Positions 58,976-64,000 of a stretch of 64,000 nt of DNA are shown one piece after another (positions within the stretch are counted from its first letter, which is position 1; each line of letters starts with the position of its first letter). The stretch is taken from positions 1 to 64,000 of the forward strand of contig SVRD01000001.1 of the NCBI GenBank assembly GCA_015064955.1, read 5' to 3'. This DNA comes from Oscillospiraceae bacterium. GTDB taxonomy: Bacteria; Bacillota; Clostridia; Oscillospirales; CAG-382. Under the pieces are notes generated by a model that did no database searches, was not told where the DNA came from, and was given only the letters and a program-made list of their open reading frames with translations. Both the position numbers and the translations under genes were made by a program.

Positions 58976-59009
58976 GAGGGAGGGGCTTTTTGCAAAAAGC
59001 CCCTCCCTC
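58976..59009 (-). other. Perfect 34-nt palindrome 3' of the GHL10-dockerin gene
   Basis: Each half is GAGGGAGGGGCTTTTTG. It lies 15 bp past the stop codon at 59025, with CTCCCTCCCC and AAAAAC beyond, as after the other two dockerin genes. Confidence 0.75.
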
Positions 59010-59024
59010 ATAATATCATAATAT

Positions 59025-61799
59025 TTATCCTATTTTATAAGTGCCGAAATAATGACGCTTGATCAAAATGTAGTCGTACTGGTTGACTGCACCGTCGTTG
59101 TTAACGTCGGCTCTGGCAGTTTCATCGGAAGTGAGGAAACGTGTGCCGAAATAGTGGCGCTTTACGAGAATGTAATCGTACTGATCGATCGCGCCGTCGA
59201 GGTTCACGTCGCCGAGTTTGCCCTTGTTTTCGGGAGCGGGTTTAGTGCCGAGAAGGAGGTCGCAAACAGAGCAACGCTGTTCCTTGCTGCCGTCTTCGAG
59301 AGTAGTCCATTCGCCTGCCTTGTGTCCCTTTGCGGGAACGAGGATTCCGTTGCAAACGGTGCAGATCTGCGGAGAGGTACAGGTCGCCTCGGTGCCGGGG
59401 ATATGCTCGTGCAGGGTGGGCTCGACACTCGGGTTACCGTCGCCGAGCTCGGTGACGTAAAGCATAGCAACAGGTGCCGTGAATTCGTTTTTATCAACGT
59501 CGATACCGTAAAGAGTAAGCTTCGAGCCGAGCGGAACGGTTTTCGCAAGTGCGACACGTTCCTTGCCATCACCCACTTTGTCTGTGTGGAACGCGGCGAT
59601 CACCATACCCTCGGTAAACAGATTATCAAAGCTGACGGTCGATCCGGTTCCTTCGACAGTCTCGATAAGCTCATAAACGTTTTCTTCGCCCTCGACCGGC
59701 TTGAGAAGCATATTATATGCGTATCTTGTGTTGTAATTACCGAAAAGATCGGTATTGAGCGACGAATCCTCGCCGGTAAGTGTGCGATTTATGCCATCGA
59801 GAGTGAGTTGGATCTTACCCTCCGCTTCGGGAGGAATACCGTTATTCGTGCCGCTCGATCCATCGGTAGTGCCGGAATCGCGCAGTGCCGCGGCAAGCGC
59901 AGTGCCGAGATCAAGCTCCATACGTTCACGAAGTGCTCCCGATACTTCAGAGGTCAGCAAGCTTCGGAGATAGATTATCTCATCATCTGCCTCGCATACC
60001 TTTTCATTAACAGCGGTGATCGTTTGATTGGACATCCAAATCAGATCGTTGGCAAGAGAAGAAGAGAGATATCCGCATTCGAGCGCGAGATCAACACGTT
60101 CTTTAAATCGGTTGATCGAAGCAAGCGCGGTTTCGGTGTTGTTGAACGCGGGTGCGAGAGCATGCTCGGTGAAGATCGATTCCGAAAGTGCACTGCCGGT
60201 ATTCTTCGAGTTGAAGGACACCGATTCGAAATAGACAACACCCGCACAGCCGATATCAATCATTTCGGTAGTCTGAGTGATCATATCCTGCGCATCGAAG
60301 TCCGCCATAAAAATACCGAGTCCGGGAACGACAAGACAACCTTCGTCGCAATAATCGAAAAATTTCAAAACGTAGTCGAAATATCCCTCGCCATATGCCA
60401 TTGGATGAATCATATCGAGCCATTCGTTTTCGAGCCAGGTGGCTCCGTCCTGATAAAGCGACCAATATGCCGAATCGAGCGAAGCGCCGACGTCTGCGGT
60501 AAGCATAACGTCGGGTGCGACGGTATCAACAAGAGTTCTCATACGGCCTACAAACTCGGTGACCTGTGCGGCACGGAATGCAACCCAGTCGTTCCAATAG
60601 TACGCGTTTGTGTTGTATGTAATATTGTAGCTTTGATATTTCGGATATTCCTTCTTGAATTCCGCGATAGTTGCCGCATCATAGCCGTAATCCTCGGTGG
60701 AGGAGCGGTCGCGGTAGCGGATATAGTCGAGCTGGAAGCCGTCGATATCGTAGGTTTCGAGAATATAAGTATAGAGCTCGATAAGGCAATCCTGAACCTC
60801 ATCGAGTGCGGGGTTGAGGAATACCATACCTGTGCCTTCGCCGGCATAAAGACTCGAGCCGTTGTTTGTTTTCAACTGCCATTCGGGCTTTTGCGCCGCA
60901 ACGCTCAAGCTCCAGTTCGAGTTTCCGCTGTCGCCCGAATAGAAAACAGGGGTCCAGCAGTGAAGCTCCATACCGTATTTGTGGCAGGCTTCAACAAACG
61001 CGCCCAAAACGTCGAATCCGTTGAAGATAGGGTTTTGGTTAAAGAGGCTTCCCGACGGGGTGGGAAATATCATCGTGCTCGAATAAATAGTTTCGATACA
61101 GATCATATTGATCCCCGACAGATAGCACTGTCTGACATAATTTTCGACCTCGGTCTTGCTCTTTTGAGTGGGACGAAGCCAAAGTCCGCGGTATTGCACC
61201 GCTTCGCGCTCGAGATAGAGCGAGGTAATGAGAGTGTATTCCTTGACGAGTGCGTCTGACTGAGCTTGTGTAAGCGTCGTGCTCGACGCAAAGACCTCGT
61301 CTGCGGCAGCCAATCTGTCGTCCGCTTCGCTGTCATAGAAGATACAAGCGTCCTGCGCCGCCTGCTTTGCTTCGTGGGCGGTTTCGCGTGCGATCTCTGC
61401 CGCATATCTGACAGTAGACGAGTCGGAAACGAAGGTGACGGTACCGCTTCTTCCGTTCCAGCTGTACGTTACCTTCATACCAACCGTTACGTTATCGTTG
61501 ATCCAATCCTGTGCCGCGCCGTGACCCGAAACGACAAAGCTGTCGCTTCCGCTCGGGACAGTGGTGTTGTTACCGCCGATCGCGGTAACAACTCCGTTAA
61601 CGACCGTCACCTCGACACCGTAAACGTTCGTGCCGGTGGCACTGCCCGCTCGGTTATAGATAACAAGATAATCGGTGTATCTGGTTCCGTTGACTGCGCT
61701 TATCGCATAGGAAACGGTTGTGTCCGCAAGCGAAACGAGCGGAACTGCCGAAAAGAGCATCAGCAAGGTGAGCAAAAAACCGACAATACGTTTTGCCAT
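59025..61799 (-). CDS. Secreted GHL10-family (family-10-like) glycoside hydrolase with dockerin
   Basis: 924 residues from the ATG at 61799; a start at 61841 would overlap the upstream gene and precede the signal peptide by 14 residues. Signal peptide 1-28; an N-terminal beta module (about 30-125, R-Y-T-D-Y-L-V-I-Y-N...S-F-V-V-S-G-H-G); a helical linker; the GHL10/DUF187 barrel (about 195-545) with Y-R-G-L-W-L-R-P-T, G-I-N-M-I-C-I-E-T, E-L-H-C-W, D-G-F-Q-L-D-Y-I-R-Y and H-P-M-A-Y-G; a helical part; a beta domain; one Cys-rich C-x6-C-x2-C unit; and a type I dockerin (about 861-924). Probably cleaves a polysaccharide or peptidoglycan glycan; the family's substrates are poorly known. Confidence 0.88.
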   Translation of the reverse strand: MAKRIVGFLLTLLMLFSAVPLVSLADTTVSYAISAVNGTRYTDYLVIYNRAGSATGTNVYGVEVTVVNGVVTAIGGNNTTVPSGSDSFVVSGHGAAQDWINDNVTVGMKVTYSWNGRSGTVTFVSDSSTVRYAAEIARETAHEAKQAAQDACIFYDSEADDRLAAADEVFASSTTLTQAQSDALVKEYTLITSLYLEREAVQYRGLWLRPTQKSKTEVENYVRQCYLSGINMICIETIYSSTMIFPTPSGSLFNQNPIFNGFDVLGAFVEACHKYGMELHCWTPVFYSGDSGNSNWSLSVAAQKPEWQLKTNNGSSLYAGEGTGMVFLNPALDEVQDCLIELYTYILETYDIDGFQLDYIRYRDRSSTEDYGYDAATIAEFKKEYPKYQSYNITYNTNAYYWNDWVAFRAAQVTEFVGRMRTLVDTVAPDVMLTADVGASLDSAYWSLYQDGATWLENEWLDMIHPMAYGEGYFDYVLKFFDYCDEGCLVVPGLGIFMADFDAQDMITQTTEMIDIGCAGVVYFESVSFNSKNTGSALSESIFTEHALAPAFNNTETALASINRFKERVDLALECGYLSSSLANDLIWMSNQTITAVNEKVCEADDEIIYLRSLLTSEVSGALRERMELDLGTALAAALRDSGTTDGSSGTNNGIPPEAEGKIQLTLDGINRTLTGEDSSLNTDLFGNYNTRYAYNMLLKPVEGEENVYELIETVEGTGSTVSFDNLFTEGMVIAAFHTDKVGDGKERVALAKTVPLGSKLTLYGIDVDKNEFTAPVAMLYVTELGDGNPSVEPTLHEHIPGTEATCTSPQICTVCNGILVPAKGHKAGEWTTLEDGSKEQRCSVCDLLLGTKPAPENKGKLGDVNLDGAIDQYDYILVKRHYFGTRFLTSDETARADVNNDGAVNQYDYILIKRHYFGTYKIG

Positions 61800-61800
61800 A

Positions 61801-64000
61801 TTATTTGCCGCCCTTCTTCTTGAGAACGACAACGCCGACAACTACTGCCGCGAGAGCGACAACGCCTGCGATGATAACGATGATGATATCGGTGTGGAGA
61901 CCGCCCTTATCGTCTTTTTCGGATTCACTTTCATCGGTTGCGGGGGTGCTTTCGTCCGAGGGAGTCTCGGTCTCGTCGCCCTTGCTTGTATAGTCGGGAG
62001 TATCGGGAAGATCGGGAACGCCCGACATATCGAATTCCTTGTTAAGTACGGTATACGCCTTTACCGAAATCATAAGGTCTTCGGTCATACGTGCAACAGC
62101 CTTTTCATCGGCGCCCGAATTTGCAATAGCAGTCTTGACCGCATTGAATTTTTCGGTGTCGAAGGACTCCTTGGTAACGGTGGTTATAAGCTCGTCAATA
62201 GCCTTGGAAACGGCCTCTGCGCCCGAAGCGGAGACACCGTTGTTCGCAAGGATAACGTCGTTTACTCTGCTCTTCATAAATTCGAGCTGAGCTTTTGCCG
62301 CCTTTTCGATATCAAAGGTGGGGGTGATTGCATTTGTTCTGTATATACCCGAAAGGAGATGCTTGCCGGTTTCCTCGTGCAGATAAGAGGATGCCTCGAA
62401 ATATACCGAACCGTCGGCATAAACGGAGTTGTTATAGACTGCCTGGGAATGCATATCGTCGGGAGTGAGCTCATGCATAAAGATACCCAAGCCGACCGCA
62501 AGGAAGGATTCGCTTCCGCAACGGTCGCTCTGATCTGCGATAGCCTCCTCGTGTCCGTAGCCGTAGGACATCGGGAAGAGAATGTCGATCCATTTGTTTT
62601 CGAGCCAATTATAGTAGTTCTGGTAGTTTACCTGAACGCTTTCGGTAGGATCGGGGACGACGTCCGCTCCGAGAAGCACGCCGGGACGGGTCTCGTCGAT
62701 AAGCTTTCTCAAGCGCTGAACGAAGTTGTTGATATATTCACAACGGAAGTTCACCCAATCCTTCCAATAGGACGCATTCATATCATATTTCGGACGCACG
62801 CCGTATTTTTCCTCGAAGGCATCGAGTGCTTCTTCGGTGTAGCCCATATCGTAGTCTGCGCCGCGGTTGAAATAACGGATATAGTCCATCTGGAAGCCGT
62901 CTACGTCATAGGTTTCGAGAATGTATTTATAGGTATTGAGCAAATAGTTGGTCGCTTCCTCGTTGGAGGGGTCGAGCATCATAAGCCCCGAACCGCTCTC
63001 GCCTGCCTGAAGAATCTGGTGCGAGGGCTTGCCGGTGTTGGAAACAGAAAGCCATTCGGGCTTCTTTTTGCCGAGAGAGTATCTTAAATTAGAAGAGCCG
63101 CTGTCGCCGACGTAGTAAATGGGAAGCCAGAGGTGAAGCTCCATTCCGCGCGCATGGCAGGCATCGATATAGCACTGAAGCATATCGAACTTTCTGAATT
63201 TCGGGTTGGTTTCAAACAAGCTGTCCTCGGGCATCGGCATGATCATCGTGCAATCGTAAAGAGTTTCGATACAGATCATATTGATGCCGTTGTCATAAAG
63301 AGTCTGAACCGTTTGTTCAACCTGTTCCTTGCTCGTGTCGGTAGGTCTGATCCAGACACCGCGGTATTCGACAGGTCTGCTTTCGGAAAGCGCGAGACTG
63401 ATCTTTTTCGCATTTGCCTCGACAGAATCGCGCGCCTTTACAAGCTCTGTCTGGTTTTTGTTCTTTTTATAAGCCGTCTTTGCGTCGGAAACCTCTTTTT
63501 CGAGCGCGTCGATCATCGACTTGACGTTTTCATAATCAAAGTTATCATATCTCGCAACAGCCTCGTCATATGCGCTCTTGATCGCCTTGACCTTGAGCTC
63601 CATGCCCGAAACAGCCGCCGTCTCGTCATACGCAAAGGTAACCTTTTTCGTGAGCGAATCATAGGAAACGCTCATACCGATCTTGATATTTTCCTGAAGC
63701 CAGGTAACCTCCGAGCCGTGAGCCGAAACAACGAAGCTGTTGGGCTTACTCGGAACGAGGTTGTTGTTGCCGCCCATGGAAACAACGATACCTTCTTCGC
63801 AAACGACCTCATAGCCCCAGTCGTTTGTACCGGTATATTTGCCGCGGTTGTTATAGATAACAATCGTGTTTTCGTATCTGGTGCCGCCGACGGAAGCGAA
63901 ATTTCTTGTCAATTCATAAAAAACGCTTGCCTCGACAGGCTTGTCGGAAACGGTGACAACTCCCGCGGAATTATAGTAAACGTAATCGCCGATGGCGATA
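61801..64000 (-). CDS. Membrane-anchored GHL10-family glycoside hydrolase (5' end outside the window)
   Basis: The frame is open to the window edge, so the true start is beyond 64000; 732 codons are visible. A TTG at 63912 is in frame but sits inside the conserved N-terminal module and is not the start. In order: end of an upstream module, the G-T-R-Y-E-N-T-I-V-I-Y-N beta module, a helical linker, the GHL10 barrel (Y-R-G-V-W-I-R-P-T, G-M-E-L-H-L-W, D-G-F-Q-M-D-Y-I-R-Y, F-P-M-S-Y-G-Y-G), a helical region, a Ser/Asp/Glu linker and a C-terminal membrane helix with K-K-K-G-G-K. It is the anchored partner of the dockerin form; the two genes are 1 bp apart and cotranscribed. Confidence 0.88.
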   Translation of the reverse strand, partial: IAIGDYVYYNSAGVVTVSDKPVEASVFYELTRNFASVGGTRYENTIVIYNNRGKYTGTNDWGYEVVCEEGIVVSMGGNNNLVPSKPNSFVVSAHGSEVTWLQENIKIGMSVSYDSLTKKVTFAYDETAAVSGMELKVKAIKSAYDEAVARYDNFDYENVKSMIDALEKEVSDAKTAYKKNKNQTELVKARDSVEANAKKISLALSESRPVEYRGVWIRPTDTSKEQVEQTVQTLYDNGINMICIETLYDCTMIMPMPEDSLFETNPKFRKFDMLQCYIDACHARGMELHLWLPIYYVGDSGSSNLRYSLGKKKPEWLSVSNTGKPSHQILQAGESGSGLMMLDPSNEEATNYLLNTYKYILETYDVDGFQMDYIRYFNRGADYDMGYTEEALDAFEEKYGVRPKYDMNASYWKDWVNFRCEYINNFVQRLRKLIDETRPGVLLGADVVPDPTESVQVNYQNYYNWLENKWIDILFPMSYGYGHEEAIADQSDRCGSESFLAVGLGIFMHELTPDDMHSQAVYNNSVYADGSVYFEASSYLHEETGKHLLSGIYRTNAITPTFDIEKAAKAQLEFMKSRVNDVILANNGVSASGAEAVSKAIDELITTVTKESFDTEKFNAVKTAIANSGADEKAVARMTEDLMISVKAYTVLNKEFDMSGVPDLPDTPDYTSKGDETETPSDESTPATDESESEKDDKGGLHTDIIIVIIAGVVALAAVVVGVVVLKKKGGK

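Overview
The window looks like chromosome from an uncultured anaerobic Gram-positive member of the Clostridia, probably the Oscillospiraceae/Ruminococcaceae side. The evidence is many SPase II lipoproteins with Gram-positive leaders, strong AGGAGG-type ribosome binding sites, TTGACA-N17-TATAAT promoters, an oxygen-sensitive class III ribonucleotide reductase, an archaeal-type ProS, a BMP-type nucleoside ABC transporter and secreted proteins ending in type I dockerins. No rRNA, tRNA, CRISPR array, prophage or IS transposase was seen.

Layout. 1-4666: a BlaI repressor / M56 receptor peptidase / lipoprotein operon in which both the receptor and the lipoprotein carry BspA-type leucine-rich repeats. 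5449-10232: a small lipoprotein and an MFS transporter / lipoprotein / sugar isomerase / YdcF operon. 10829-18501: an orphan solute-binding lipoprotein and a BMP nucleoside ABC transporter split by a repeat block. 18627-23826: a TetR/acyltransferase/YjbR operon divergent from a P1B metal ATPase, then a second TIM-barrel isomerase and a small protein. 23968-28165: a 1074-residue surface metallophosphoesterase divergent from an AraC regulator. 28497-30913: a four-helix-bundle protein, a GMP synthase without its amidotransferase domain, and a lipoprotein. 31070-36562: a DacF-like carboxypeptidase, then nrdG, nrdD (with a fused C-terminal glutaredoxin) and trxB. 36762-39581: a DUF2975/XRE pair and a lipoprotein. 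39981-49871: three dockerin proteins, two of them giant glycerophosphodiesterase paralogues. 50148-58804: proS, a repeat-rich surface protein, a Nudix hydrolase, a serine beta-lactamase-like protein, pgi and two small genes. 59025-64000: two GHL10 (family-10-like) glycosidases, one with a dockerin and one membrane-anchored and cut by the window edge.

How it fits together. Much of the window is cell-surface biology: at least eight lipoproteins, two C-terminally anchored surface proteins plus an anchored GHL10 enzyme, and four dockerin proteins whose enzymes are phosphodiesterases and a GHL10 hydrolase rather than cellulases. The nrdG-nrdD::Grx-trxB order suggests a self-contained deoxynucleotide synthesis module with its own electron supply and a likely NrdR site.

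Between operons lies an unusual layer of DNA: six mosaic blocks built from the same short perfect hairpins, a 55-bp module in four copies and a constant tail GAGAGCGnnAGCGAC. There is also a second hairpin family near 28.2-29.2 kb, and covarying 32-34-nt perfect palindromes just after the stop codons of three dockerin genes, with a shorter relative after trxB. No encoded mobilising enzyme is visible, so these elements are the best candidates for something undescribed here.
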